From: an uncultured Eubacteriales bacterium
Lineage (GTDB): Bacteria > Bacillota > Clostridia > Christensenellales > Aristaeellaceae
NCBI GenBank assembly: GCA_902773895.1
Contig: CACYGB010000011.1
Coordinates: 1 to 42,061, forward strand
Direction of reading: 5' to 3'
Length of the DNA: 42,061 nt
The number at the start of each line of letters is the position of its first letter. Positions within the stretch are counted from its first letter, which is position 1. The notes beneath the pieces are model-generated. The model had not been told where the DNA came from, did no database searches, and saw only the letters and a program-made list of their open reading frames with translations. Both the position numbers and the translations under genes were made by a program. Below are positions 31,855 through 40,964 of this stretch, in pieces.

Positions 31855-32499
31855 ATGACGATCTACATTTGCGGCGACTCCACCGCCGACACCTATGATC
31901 CGGAAAAAACGCTGATGGTGGGCTGGGGCCAGCTTTTGCAGGGCTATTTGCCTCATGTGCGTGTGGAGGATCGGGCCAAAGCGGGGCGCAGCACCAAATC
32001 CTTTCTGGCCGAGGGACGGCTGGAAGACATCCTGCGGGAAATATCACCGGGCGATCTGATGCTGGTTCAGTTTGCTCACAATGATGAAAACGAGAAGCCG
32101 GAGAGACACACGGAACCGTGGACGGATTACCTGGCCAATCTGACGGTGTTTGTGGATTCTGCCCGGGAAAAGGGCGCGATTCCCGTTTTATTGACGCCCA
32201 TTTGCATGCGTGAGTGGCAGGATGGCAAGCTGCAGGAAACCCATGGGGATTACAAGCGTGCCATGCGTGCCCTGGCGGAAAAAGCCGGCGTTCCGTGCAT
32301 CGATTTGTATGCGGAGAGCTTCCGGATCGTGCAGGAAATGGGTGAGGAAGGAAGCAAAGCGCTGTTCATGCATGTTGCAGCCGGGGAAGACCCGCGGTAT
32401 CCGGAAGCGCTGTGTGACAATGCGCATACCAGGTTCCCGGGGGCGGACCGGTTTGCGGCTTATGTGGCCCAATCCCTGAAGGAACTGAAACTGGTATAA
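31855..32499 (+). CDS. SGNH hydrolase, rhamnogalacturonan acetylesterase type, copy 2
   Basis: A 214-residue esterase with the same blocks as copy 1: GDST with Ser9, DRAKAGRSTKSF (39-50), AHND (74-77) and Asp188-x-x-His191 (DNAH). The two copies share layout but not close sequence, so they are old paralogues that may prefer different acetyl positions or chain lengths, as YesT and YesY do in B. subtilis. No signal peptide. It is the last gene of the pectin operon and is followed by a strong terminator. Confidence 0.9.
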   Translation: MTIYICGDSTADTYDPEKTLMVGWGQLLQGYLPHVRVEDRAKAGRSTKSFLAEGRLEDILREISPGDLMLVQFAHNDENEKPERHTEPWTDYLANLTVFVDSAREKGAIPVLLTPICMREWQDGKLQETHGDYKRAMRALAEKAGVPCIDLYAESFRIVQEMGEEGSKALFMHVAAGEDPRYPEALCDNAHTRFPGADRFAAYVAQSLKELKLV

Positions 32500-32500
32500 A

Positions 32501-32546
32501 AAGCAGCCGCCCTGATTTCGGAAAGACCGGTTCAGGGCGGCTGTTT
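32501..32546 (+). terminator. Terminator of the pectin operon
   Basis: A long stem, 12 perfect base pairs (32504-32515 with 32532-32543) extendable by three more, with an inner CGG/CCG hairpin, followed by TTTC. The 5' side is preceded by AAAAA, so it may also serve the converging GNAT gene. Confidence 0.8.
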
Positions 32547-32579
32547 CTAAGTTATATACGATGTTATTTGCGCAGCCTG

Positions 32580-33032
32580 TCAGTCCAGCGTCTTGAACAG
32601 CCGGGCGTACCAGAATTCCATGCCCAACTCATCCAGATAAAAATGCAGGATGGCCCGGCTGTTTTTGGCCGCGGCGGTCAGAAAAATGCAGGAAGCGCTG
32701 CCTTCGCATTTGATTTGATGCTCCATGGCCTGAAACAGCGCTTTCCCAATGCCCTGGCAGCGGAAAGCGGGCTGCACATAAATTTCATCAACCTCCACGT
32801 ACGGTGTGCCAGATGGCGCAACGCTGGACGCCGCCGCAGTTTTTCCTTCGCGGCAGAGCAGGTAGCCGATCAGGTTTTCATCTTCCCAAGCCAGAAAAAC
32901 CCGACAGCCTTTCAGGTCGTCGGGCTCATTTTTCTGATAACCGCGGCAGCTGCCTTCTTCCGCCCAGGCAGCGGACAGGGCAAGCAGCGCATCGGCGTAC
33001 AGCTGGGGGCAGCGTGCTTCTTCGATCTTCAT
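32580..33032 (-). CDS. GNAT family N-acetyltransferase
   Basis: A 150-residue acetyltransferase using acetyl-CoA. The start MKIEEARCPQLYADALLAL is typical of the family; motif A is IYVQPAFRCQGIGKALFQAM (about residues 91-110, with the Q-x-x-G-x-G/A acetyl-CoA loop), followed by the motif B region LDELGMEFWYARLFK. The ATG at 33032 stands 4 nt after the stop of the upstream epimerase gene, which points to coupled translation; its own ribosome-binding site is poor. The acceptor is unknown. Longer frames reaching upstream run into the epimerase gene and are not credible. Confidence 0.88.
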   Translation of the reverse strand: MKIEEARCPQLYADALLALSAAWAEEGSCRGYQKNEPDDLKGCRVFLAWEDENLIGYLLCREGKTAAASSVAPSGTPYVEVDEIYVQPAFRCQGIGKALFQAMEHQIKCEGSASCIFLTAAAKNSRAILHFYLDELGMEFWYARLFKTLD

Positions 33033-33036
33033 TTTT

Positions 33037-34053
33037 TTACAGGGCGGCGATATCCGCTTCCGCTTTTTCCATGACAGCCACCACGCTGTCGGTGAACCGG
33101 TCAAATTCGGGATCCTCCGTCTGCAATTCCGGATGGCTGAGGAAATACGCGGCCGATTCCCGGGCGGCCTGTTCGAAGGTTTTGCGGATCTGGAAATCCG
33201 GCACCAGCCGATGCAGCAGGCTGTTGTCAAAAATCACGGTGTTGGATTTGTCGCCCAGCAGGCCGCCTTCAAAATCATATTTTGCCGATTTGGACAGGAT
33301 GGACGTGGGAACGAAGCAGGGAAGATACGTTCCGCCTACAGCCCTGGCGATGGAAGCCATGATCTGGTTCCAGGTCAGCAACTCTTCACCGGTGATCTGC
33401 ACAGCCTGCCCAATGGCATGCACGTTGCCCATCAGGCCAACGAACGCGGGGGCGAAATCCTCGCTGTTCATAACAGCCCACAGGCTGCTGCCATCCCCGG
33501 GAACCAGCACCTTTTTTCCTTCCATCATGCGCTTCATTACCTGCCACGGGCCCTTGTCCCCGTGAATGGCCACCGGCATGGAGCGGAAGGAGAAGGTGTG
33601 GCTGGGCCGCACTGCGGTGAAGGGGAAGCCCTCCTCCCGGTAGGCCTTTATCAGCACTTCCTCGCAGGCGATTTTGTTGCGGGAGTATTCCCAATAGGGA
33701 TTGGCCAGGGGCGTGCTTTCCCGGATCACCGGATGGGAGAGGGGCTTTTGATATGCGGAAGCGGAACTGATGAAAATGTATTGGTCGGTTTTGCCGCGGA
33801 ACAAACGGATATCCCGCTCCACCTGAGAAGGAACGAAAGCAATGAAGTCGGCCACCACGTCAAAATGCTGCCCTTCAATCGCCTTCGCCGCGGCGTTTTC
33901 ATCGTTGATGTCCAGTGTCAGAGAATGCGCGCCGGGCACGTCGCTGCTGCGGCTGCCGCGGTTAATCAGGGTCAGATCCCACCCCTTCGTCAGAAGAAGC
34001 CTGGAAATGGCTGTGCTGATGACGCCGGTGCCGCCGATCAAAAGTGCTTTCAT
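33037..34053 (-). CDS. NAD-dependent epimerase/dehydratase (extended SDR)
   Basis: A 338-residue extended SDR. The Rossmann motif is GGTGVIS (8-14, a GxxGxxx variant), with LINRGSR after strand 2, the strand VVADFIAF, the serine region FISSASAYQ and the catalytic YSRNK (Tyr and Lys). The second half resembles atypical members acting on nucleotide sugars, or RNA-binding CSP41-like relatives. The start at 34053 has CGGAGGG 7 nt upstream; a frame extending to 34206 would invade the adjacent gene. Cotranscribed with the GNAT gene. It could act on a sugar from the neighbouring cluster, but nothing in the sequence proves that. Confidence 0.87.
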   Translation of the reverse strand: MKALLIGGTGVISTAISRLLLTKGWDLTLINRGSRSSDVPGAHSLTLDINDENAAAKAIEGQHFDVVADFIAFVPSQVERDIRLFRGKTDQYIFISSASAYQKPLSHPVIRESTPLANPYWEYSRNKIACEEVLIKAYREEGFPFTAVRPSHTFSFRSMPVAIHGDKGPWQVMKRMMEGKKVLVPGDGSSLWAVMNSEDFAPAFVGLMGNVHAIGQAVQITGEELLTWNQIMASIARAVGGTYLPCFVPTSILSKSAKYDFEGGLLGDKSNTVIFDNSLLHRLVPDFQIRKTFEQAARESAAYFLSHPELQTEDPEFDRFTDSVVAVMEKAEADIAAL

Positions 34054-34088
34054 GGGAATCCCTCCGTTATGAAAATGATTCTGTATCC

Positions 34089-34117
34089 AGCATAGCATAT
34101 TGGCCGAAAAAAGACAA
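34089..34117 (-). promoter_or_regulatory. Promoter of the epimerase-GNAT operon
   Basis: Minus strand: -35 TTGTCT (34112-34117), 17-nt spacer, -10 TATGCT (34089-34094). A second TATGCT overlaps one turn of codon away at 34094-34099. It separates this pair from the housekeeping operon. Confidence 0.6.
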
Positions 34118-34132
34118 CCGGGAAAAATCAAA

Positions 34133-35383
34133 TCATGAAAGGGACAGACTACCGTTTTTCTGCATTTTTTCCAGGGCACACTGCAGGGCCAGCTTTCCGT
34201 GCGCATATGTCAGGCCGCCCTGAAGGTAAACGGTGTAAGGGGCGCGCATGGGGGCGTCGGCGGATAGTTCGATGGAAGCGCCGGATACAAAGGTGCCTGC
34301 CGCCATGATGACCTGGTCGGCATAGCCGGGCATATCCCAAGGCTCCGGCACGGCGCTGCTGTCGATGGGGGACGCTGCCTGAATCCCCTGCACAAAGGCG
34401 ATCAGCCGGTTGGGATCACCCATTTCGATAGCCTGGATGATGTCGGCCCGGGGCGCATTGGAAGCGGGCGTGGTTTTCATGCCCAGCAGTTCAAACACAC
34501 GGGCGGACAGAATGGCGGTTTTCAGCGCCTGCGTCACGGTGTGAGGCGCCAGAAACAGGCCCTGATAGAAGGGCTGATACGAAGCGGCGTAGCTGCCTAC
34601 TTCGCGGCCCAGCCCCGGCGCGGTAAGCCGTGCCTCAATACGTTCGATGGCGCGCTTCGTGCCTGCCAGGTACGCGCCGGTGGGGGCCATGCCGCCGCCG
34701 GGGTTTTTGATCAGGCTGCCCACGCACACATCCGCGCCGAAGTGCGTCGGCTCCGTTTCGCAGATGAATTCGCCGTAGCAGTTGTCCACCATGATGAAAA
34801 TATCCGGCCGGACGCTGCGGACGGCGCTGATGAGCGGCGCCATTTCTTCGGGGCGCAGGGAAGAACGCCAGGCATATCCGCGGCTCCGCTGGATCAGGAT
34901 CACCTTTGTATGGGGCGTGATGGCATCCAGCACGCCTTGCACGTCTATGCGGGTTTGATCATCCGCCATGTCCACCTGAGAGTAGGAAACGCCCATTTCC
35001 TTCAGGTTCCCGGGCGCGTGGCCGGACAGGCCGATAACTGTTTCCATGGTGTCATACGGCGCGCCGGTGGCGGATAGGAGGTGATCCCCGGGCAGCAGAA
35101 GGCCGAACAGGCACAGGCTCAGCGCCGCTGTGCCGCAGGCGATGCCGGGACGGACGATGGCGCATTCCGCGCCAAATAGCCGGGCGAACACCGCTTCCAG
35201 CTTGTCCCGGCCAATGTCGTCATAGCCATAGCCGGTGGTGGGCGCAAAATGCCGGACGGCAATGTCTTCTTCGTGAAACGCGTCCAGCACCCGGCGGGTG
35301 TTGCGCATCTCGGTTTCTTCCAGGGCGGAAAACAGGGGCTGACAATCCTTTTCAGCGCGGTTAATCAGGTCGTGAATCTGCAT
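34133..35383 (-). CDS. YnbB-like PLP-dependent protein (methionine gamma-lyase family)
   Basis: A 416-residue protein of the Cys/Met-metabolism PLP fold, the group once called aluminium-resistance proteins (YnbB). The cofactor lysine is probably that of GSLIKNPGGG (about residue 230); AIVRPGIACGTAALSLCLFG holds the phosphate loop region, and MVDNCYGEF carries the aspartate that pairs with the pyridine nitrogen. The gene overlaps the end of miaA by 23 nt, so translation is coupled, and the same neighbourhood occurs in Bacillus. Its true substrate is not established. Start MQIHDLINRAEKD is the natural family N-terminus. Confidence 0.9.
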   Translation of the reverse strand: MQIHDLINRAEKDCQPLFSALEETEMRNTRRVLDAFHEEDIAVRHFAPTTGYGYDDIGRDKLEAVFARLFGAECAIVRPGIACGTAALSLCLFGLLLPGDHLLSATGAPYDTMETVIGLSGHAPGNLKEMGVSYSQVDMADDQTRIDVQGVLDAITPHTKVILIQRSRGYAWRSSLRPEEMAPLISAVRSVRPDIFIMVDNCYGEFICETEPTHFGADVCVGSLIKNPGGGMAPTGAYLAGTKRAIERIEARLTAPGLGREVGSYAASYQPFYQGLFLAPHTVTQALKTAILSARVFELLGMKTTPASNAPRADIIQAIEMGDPNRLIAFVQGIQAASPIDSSAVPEPWDMPGYADQVIMAAGTFVSGASIELSADAPMRAPYTVYLQGGLTYAHGKLALQCALEKMQKNGSLSLS

Positions 35384-36305
35384 GGGAAACTCCTTCCAGC
35401 CAGGAATTGATGATGATTTGGGCCAGCGGCGTCATATTCCCGTCGGCGGGCCAGGGGAGCCAGCGGATGCGTTCGTCCCGCCGGAACCAGGTCAGCTGCC
35501 GCTTGGCATAATGCCGGGTGCGTGTTTTCAGCAGGGTAACGGCGTCATTCAATGCCATATCCCCACGAAGCACCGGCAGCATTTCCTTGTAGCCCAGCCC
35601 CTGCATGGACTGGGCTTCGGGGGAAAGCCCGGCCTCCGTCAGCGTGCGTACTTCGTCCAAAAGACCGTCCCGGATCATTTGATCCACCCGGGCGTCTACA
35701 CGCTGATATAACATGTCCCTTGGCATGTCGATGGCGTACAGCAAAAAATCATACGGCGCATCCTCCGGGCCGGGCATCGTCTGCCGGGACAGGGGAACGC
35801 CGGTCAGCTCGTATACTTCCAGCGCCCGGATTACCCGGCGAAGATCGTTTGGATGCAGACGGTCAGCGGATGCGGGGTCCACCAGGCGAAGCCTGTCATG
35901 CACCGCCTGGCTGCCTTGCGCCTCGGCCAAAGCGTGGTATTTTTGCCGGATCGCTTCATCGCCGCCTACGGCGCCGTAATCCATGGGCAGGCTCAGGGCC
36001 TGCAGGTACATGCCTGTTCCGCCCACCAGAATGGGAACGTCCACACGTTCGATTACTTCTCGGGCGTCCTGGGCGTACTGGGAAACAGAATACGCGGCGT
36101 CAGGGGGCAGAATATCCACCAGGAAATGGGGGACGCGGCGGCGCTCCGCGGCAGTGGGTTTGGCGGTGCCGATGTCCATGCCGCGGTAAATCTGCATGGA
36201 ATCCATGCAGACGATACTGCCGTGCAGCGCCTGGGCTGCCTGCAGGCTCAGGGCTGTTTTTCCGCTGGCTGTGGGGCCGACGATTCCGATCACACGTTTT
36301 TTCAT
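35361..36305 (-). CDS. miaA: tRNA dimethylallyltransferase
   Basis: A 314-residue enzyme that transfers a dimethylallyl group to A37 of tRNAs reading UNN codons; its product is then methylthiolated by MiaB, encoded in the same operon. P-loop GPTASGKT (10-17), DSMQIYRGMDIGTAKP (35-50), the VGGTGMYLQAL segment and the C-terminal TRHYAKRQLTWFRRD motif are all present. Its start codon overlaps the mutL stop by one base (TGATG). Confidence 0.97.
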   Translation of the reverse strand: MKKRVIGIVGPTASGKTALSLQAAQALHGSIVCMDSMQIYRGMDIGTAKPTAAERRRVPHFLVDILPPDAAYSVSQYAQDAREVIERVDVPILVGGTGMYLQALSLPMDYGAVGGDEAIRQKYHALAEAQGSQAVHDRLRLVDPASADRLHPNDLRRVIRALEVYELTGVPLSRQTMPGPEDAPYDFLLYAIDMPRDMLYQRVDARVDQMIRDGLLDEVRTLTEAGLSPEAQSMQGLGYKEMLPVLRGDMALNDAVTLLKTRTRHYAKRQLTWFRRDERIRWLPWPADGNMTPLAQIIINSWLEGVSHADSRPD

Positions 36306-38308
36306 CAGCTTTGAATACGCCGGAACCGTTTATCCAGCTCGGTATGGGTCAACTGCACCATCAGCGGCCTGCCGTGGGGGCAGGTGGGGGTCACTTTTTG
36401 ATCGACCACATCCCGGATCAGCGCCATTACGCTTTCGTTGCTGAGGCGTTCACCGCCCTTGACGGCGTGCTTGCAGGCCATCTGGATCACGCGGCTGGTG
36501 CGGTCGGCAATGGGGGACGCGGCGTCGTCCATCAGTTCATCCAGCGCTTCCATCAGGCATTTTTCCGCCTGCGGCTGCCCCAGAATGATGGGCACGCCGC
36601 GAAGCTGCACGGTGTCATCCCCAAAGGGCGACAGGTCAAACCCGGCTTTTTGCAGCGCTTCCTGGTTTTCCTCATAAGCGGCGTATTCGCCCTTGGACAG
36701 TTTTACGATCAGCGGCACCAGCATGCTTTGGCTGGCCGGCGCGGTAGCGGTTTCACGCATGAAACGTTCGTAAAGCAGCCGTTCGTGCACCGCGTGCTGG
36801 TCAGCCAGGATCAGCAGCTCGCCGTATTCCATCAGGATATAGGTGTTGAACGCCACGCCCAGCAGCTTGATCGGTGCCTGCGAAAACGCGCTGGCAACGG
36901 CAGGCGTCTCCGTTTGATCTGCCTGCAGAGGAGCGGCAGACGGGACGCCGGATGCGGCCGGGGTGGTGGGCACAGCCGGGGCGGCGGGAACGAACGGCTC
37001 CGCGGCAGAGGCGGCAGCCGGCCGGGGCGGCAGCAGGGATGCGCCGGAATCCCGAAGGACAGCGGGGCGTTTTTCCGCCTGCGGGATCAGCACCGGGCGG
37101 TTTTCCCGGGGGATAACGGGATCAAAGGAAGGCAGGGTGGAGCCGTCTTCCGTAAACGCGGCCAGCTTCCCGGACGGCGCGGCGGAGGGTGCCGGATGAG
37201 GAAGATCCAGCGGCGGCGGGGACGCAACCTCCGTAACCTGGATCCTGGCAGGGGCGGGGACGGGAGCCGCGTCCTGGGGCTGCAGGAACATAGGCGGGAT
37301 GGGCGGCGCTTCGTTGGTTTTTTCCAACACTTCATATACGATGGTTTCTACCGCCTGGCGCACGCCGCGCTCGTCCTGAAAGCGCACCTCCCACTTGTTG
37401 GGATGCACATTCACGTCGGCGCTTTCATAAGGCATATCCAGGTGCAGCACGCACAGGGGAAATTTGCCGATCATCACCCGCTGGCGGCAGCCGCTTTCCA
37501 CGGCGGCGGAAAGCAGCGGGCTTTTCATGGCGCGGCCATTCAGGAAAAAGTGCTCATGGCTGCGGTTGCCCCGGCTGACGTCGCCGACGCCCACAAAGCC
37601 ATGCAGCAGCACGCCGTTCATGGAGCCTTCCACCCGGGTCATCAATTTCAGCGTTTCCATGCCGTACACGCTCATGATGGCGCTGTCCAGCTTCCCGTCG
37701 CCGGCGCTGAAATATACCAGCTTCTGGTCCGCCATGAAGCGGAAGGACACGGCGGGATGGGACAGGATCAGCCTTGCCATCAGTTCGCTGACGGCGGCGG
37801 TTTCCGTGCCGGGCTTTTTCAGGAATTTCCGGCGCACCGGCGCGTTGTAAAACAGTTCCTTTACGGTGAAGGTGGTGCCTTCGGGGCAGGCTGCCTCCTT
37901 GATCTCCAGAATTTCTCCGCCCTCATTGCGCACCAGCAGGCCGCTGTCCTGTCCCTTGGCGCGGGTTTGGCAAATCACTTTGGCGACGGCAGCGATAGAA
38001 GCCAGCGCTTCTCCCCGGAACCCCAGGGACTGAACGCCGTACAGATCCTCCGCCGTTCGGATTTTGCTGGTAGCGTGACGGGCGAAGGCCATGCGGATGT
38101 CGGCCGGCTGGATGCCGCAGCCGTTGTCGGCTACCCTAAAAGAAGTCAGGCCGCCGTCCCGGATATCCACAGTAATGGCAGTGGCTCCGGCGTCCATGCT
38201 GTTTTCCACCAATTCCTTGATGGCGGCGGCAGGGCGCTCCACCACTTCGCCGGCGGCAATCTGACCGATCACTTCCGGCGGCAATGGACGAATGTGTGCG
38301 TATTCCAT
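36305..38308 (-). CDS. mutL: DNA mismatch repair protein MutL
   Basis: A 667-residue MutL. N-terminal GHKL ATPase: ELVENSMDAGATAI (about 32-45), VADNGCGI and GFRGEALASI. A proline/alanine-rich linker spans about 330-480. The C-terminal domain carries DQHAVHERLLYERF (near 507-520), the metal-binding endonuclease motif, so it is a nicking MutL as in most bacteria without MutH. It starts 9 bases downstream of mutS in the minus-strand operon. Confidence 0.97.
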   Translation of the reverse strand: MEYAHIRPLPPEVIGQIAAGEVVERPAAAIKELVENSMDAGATAITVDIRDGGLTSFRVADNGCGIQPADIRMAFARHATSKIRTAEDLYGVQSLGFRGEALASIAAVAKVICQTRAKGQDSGLLVRNEGGEILEIKEAACPEGTTFTVKELFYNAPVRRKFLKKPGTETAAVSELMARLILSHPAVSFRFMADQKLVYFSAGDGKLDSAIMSVYGMETLKLMTRVEGSMNGVLLHGFVGVGDVSRGNRSHEHFFLNGRAMKSPLLSAAVESGCRQRVMIGKFPLCVLHLDMPYESADVNVHPNKWEVRFQDERGVRQAVETIVYEVLEKTNEAPPIPPMFLQPQDAAPVPAPARIQVTEVASPPPLDLPHPAPSAAPSGKLAAFTEDGSTLPSFDPVIPRENRPVLIPQAEKRPAVLRDSGASLLPPRPAAASAAEPFVPAAPAVPTTPAASGVPSAAPLQADQTETPAVASAFSQAPIKLLGVAFNTYILMEYGELLILADQHAVHERLLYERFMRETATAPASQSMLVPLIVKLSKGEYAAYEENQEALQKAGFDLSPFGDDTVQLRGVPIILGQPQAEKCLMEALDELMDDAASPIADRTSRVIQMACKHAVKGGERLSNESVMALIRDVVDQKVTPTCPHGRPLMVQLTHTELDKRFRRIQS

Positions 38309-38317
38309 GGGCTCTCC

Positions 38318-40915
38318 TTATAGTTTCATGGCTTTTTCTTTCAGCAGAAACAGCTTGTTCAGTGCGTCGATGGGCGTCAGAGCCATCACGTCGATGGCGC
38401 GGACTTCCTCGATAAATTCCGTTTTTGAATATTCCATCAGGTCTACCTGCTCGTTCTTTTTCCTGTGGCCCGCGCCCAGAATGTTCTGGCCGATGGAGGC
38501 GTTGCCGATGTTGTTGACCTCCAGCCGGGCCTGGATCTCCTGGGCCCTGGCCACCACGGGCCGCGGTACGCCGGCCAGATGCGCCACATAAACGCCGAAG
38601 CTCTTGTCCGCGCCGCCGGGAATGATCTTGCGCAGGAAAATCACTTCCTCGCCGTGTTCCTTCACCGATACGCAGAAATTCTTCACGCCTTCCAGATGGC
38701 CTTCCAGCTCGGACAATTCATGGTAATGGGTGGCAAACAGCGTTTTTGCGCCGGATTTCTTTTGGTCGCACAAAAACTCCACGGCTGCCCAGGCGATGGC
38801 CAGGCCGTCAAAGGTGGAGGTGCCACGGCCGATTTCATCCAGGATCACCAGGGAACGATTGGTGGCATTGCGCAGGATGTAGGCCATTTCGCTCATTTCC
38901 ACCATGAAGGTGGATTGGCCTGTGGCCAGATCGTCCGACGCGCCGACCCGGGTATAAACCCCATCCACCAGGCAGATGCTGGCTTCCCGCGCGGGAACGA
39001 AAGACCCCATGTGGGCCATCAGCGTGATCAGGGCCACCTGCCGCATATAGGTGCTTTTGCCGGCCATGTTGGGGCCGGTAATGATCTGCATGCGGTTTTC
39101 ATCCAGATCCATATAGGTGTCGTTGGGCACGAAGGCCATGTCGTTCATCATGGCTTCCACCACGGGATGGCGTCCGTCCTGGATGTGCAGGATACCGTCC
39201 TCGGTGATGGTGGGCTTCACATAATGGTTGCGCAGCGCCACCCGCGCCAGGGACAGAAGGGCGTCCAGGGTTTTATATGCCATGGCGGTGGATTGCAGCG
39301 GCCCCATATGGGCGCTGATGGTATCGCGCACTTCCTCAAACAGGGCCATTTCCAGTTTGGCCGCCTGCTCCTGGGCGCCGGTCAGCTTGCTTTCGATGGC
39401 GCGTAGCTCGTCCGTGGTGAAGCGTTCGCTGTTTGTCAGCGTCTGGCGGCGCTGATACCGCAGAGGAACCAGGGAATAATTGGATTTGGTGACTTCAATG
39501 TAATACCCGAATACCCGGTTGTACTGGATGCGAAGGTTTTTGATGCCCGTTTCTTCCCGTTCCTTGGCTTCCAGATCCAGCAGCCATTGCTTTCCTTCGG
39601 TGGATGCCCGGCGCAATTCGTCCAGCTGGGCATTATATCCGGTGCGGATGATGTTGCCGTCCGAAAGCAGCAGCGGCGCGTCGGGGGAGATGGCCCGGCT
39701 GAGCAGATCCGTCAGCTCCGGCAGGGGATCCAGCAGTTCCTTCAGGAAGGAAAGCGCGTCCCCTTCCATGCCGTCCAGCAGGCTCAGAATATCCGGCGCC
39801 TGCTCCAGGGAGCGGAGCAGGGACAGGCAGTCCCGGGCGTTCAGCGTGTGATAGGACACTTTGGCAAGCAGCCGTTCCATGTCGTAAACGCGCGTCAGCT
39901 TGTCCCGCAGTTCTTCGCTGAGCACGTGCTGGCTGTACAGCGCTTCCACGGCGCACAGGCGGGCGTCGATTTTTTCCTTGCTCAGCAGCGGCTTTTCCAC
40001 CCAGGAGCGCAGCAGGCGGCCGCCCATGGCGGTGGCTGTTTCATCCAGCACGGACAGTAAAGAGCCCTTGGCCGTTCTGCCCCGAATGGATTCCGTCAGC
40101 TCCAGATTCCGCCGTGTGGAGGCATCCAGGGGCATGACGTCGCCTTTTTCCTGCACGCGGATGCGGGCGATGTGCTGCAGAGCATTTTTCTGGGTTTCGC
40201 TCAGGTAGCGCATCAGGGCGCCTGCGGCCTGGGCCGCTACGCACAGGGAAGCATCCAGGCCCAGCGCCATCAGGGCGGACACGTGGAAATGGGAAAGCAG
40301 CGTATCCCGGGCGTTCTGGCTCTGGAATGCCGCGGCGGTGTAGTTGCGTGCCGGCAGCAGGGTGCACAGCTTGGCAAAAGCGGCGTCGTTGGTGATGATT
40401 TCCCCGGGATGCAGGGCGTCCAGCGCGGCTTTTACCGCCGTTTCACGGGCTTCCATTTGCTGCACGAAAAATTCACCGGTGGATACGTCGCAGGCAGCCA
40501 GACCGGCGCGTTTTCCGTTGACACACAGGGAACACAGGAAATTGTTGCGCTTTTCTCCGATGACGGTGCTGTCGGTCAGGGTGCCGGCCGTAACGATCCG
40601 GATGATGTCCCGGTCCACCAGCCCCTTGGCCAGGGCCGGATCCTGCATCTGTTCACCGATGGCCACCCGATAGCCTTTTTCCACCAGCCGGGATACGTAG
40701 GTATCCACCGCATGGTAGGGAACGCCGCACATGGGCGCGCGCTCTTCCAATCCGCAGTCCTTTCCGGTCAGGGTCAGCTCCAGTTCCCGGCTGGCTGTCA
40801 GGGCGTCGTCGAAAAACATTTCATAAAAATCGCCCACGCGGAAAAAGAGCAGGGTGTCGGGATTCTGCTCCTTTAAGCGCATATATTGCTGCATCATGGG
40901 GGATAAAGTCGCCAT
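38318..40915 (-). CDS. mutS: DNA mismatch repair protein MutS
   Basis: An 865-residue mismatch-binding ATPase. N-terminal mismatch-contact motif GDFYEMF (about 28-34); ATPase Walker A TGPNMAGKST (near 612-621); the DEIGRGTSTFDG loop; the C-terminal helical dimer region after about 790. Full length. The ATG at 40915 has AAGGTG upstream at a good distance, and the N-terminus LSPMMQQYMRLKEQNPD is the usual one. Partner of mutL directly downstream. Confidence 0.98.
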   Translation of the reverse strand: MATLSPMMQQYMRLKEQNPDTLLFFRVGDFYEMFFDDALTASRELELTLTGKDCGLEERAPMCGVPYHAVDTYVSRLVEKGYRVAIGEQMQDPALAKGLVDRDIIRIVTAGTLTDSTVIGEKRNNFLCSLCVNGKRAGLAACDVSTGEFFVQQMEARETAVKAALDALHPGEIITNDAAFAKLCTLLPARNYTAAAFQSQNARDTLLSHFHVSALMALGLDASLCVAAQAAGALMRYLSETQKNALQHIARIRVQEKGDVMPLDASTRRNLELTESIRGRTAKGSLLSVLDETATAMGGRLLRSWVEKPLLSKEKIDARLCAVEALYSQHVLSEELRDKLTRVYDMERLLAKVSYHTLNARDCLSLLRSLEQAPDILSLLDGMEGDALSFLKELLDPLPELTDLLSRAISPDAPLLLSDGNIIRTGYNAQLDELRRASTEGKQWLLDLEAKEREETGIKNLRIQYNRVFGYYIEVTKSNYSLVPLRYQRRQTLTNSERFTTDELRAIESKLTGAQEQAAKLEMALFEEVRDTISAHMGPLQSTAMAYKTLDALLSLARVALRNHYVKPTITEDGILHIQDGRHPVVEAMMNDMAFVPNDTYMDLDENRMQIITGPNMAGKSTYMRQVALITLMAHMGSFVPAREASICLVDGVYTRVGASDDLATGQSTFMVEMSEMAYILRNATNRSLVILDEIGRGTSTFDGLAIAWAAVEFLCDQKKSGAKTLFATHYHELSELEGHLEGVKNFCVSVKEHGEEVIFLRKIIPGGADKSFGVYVAHLAGVPRPVVARAQEIQARLEVNNIGNASIGQNILGAGHRKKNEQVDLMEYSKTEFIEEVRAIDVMALTPIDALNKLFLLKEKAMKL

Positions 40916-40964
40916 ACATTCACCTTTTCCCGGCGGCCCGAGAAAGGGCCGCCTGTATCATCGG

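Noticed and set aside
32804..34095. Plus-strand frames opposite the GNAT and epimerase genes
   Set aside because: The minus-strand genes show family motifs, ribosome-binding sites and a promoter; the plus-strand products show none.
35552..38323. A 923-codon open frame on the plus strand
   Set aside because: Antisense to miaA and mutL, which are certain. The product is low-complexity and has no ribosome-binding site or recognisable domain.
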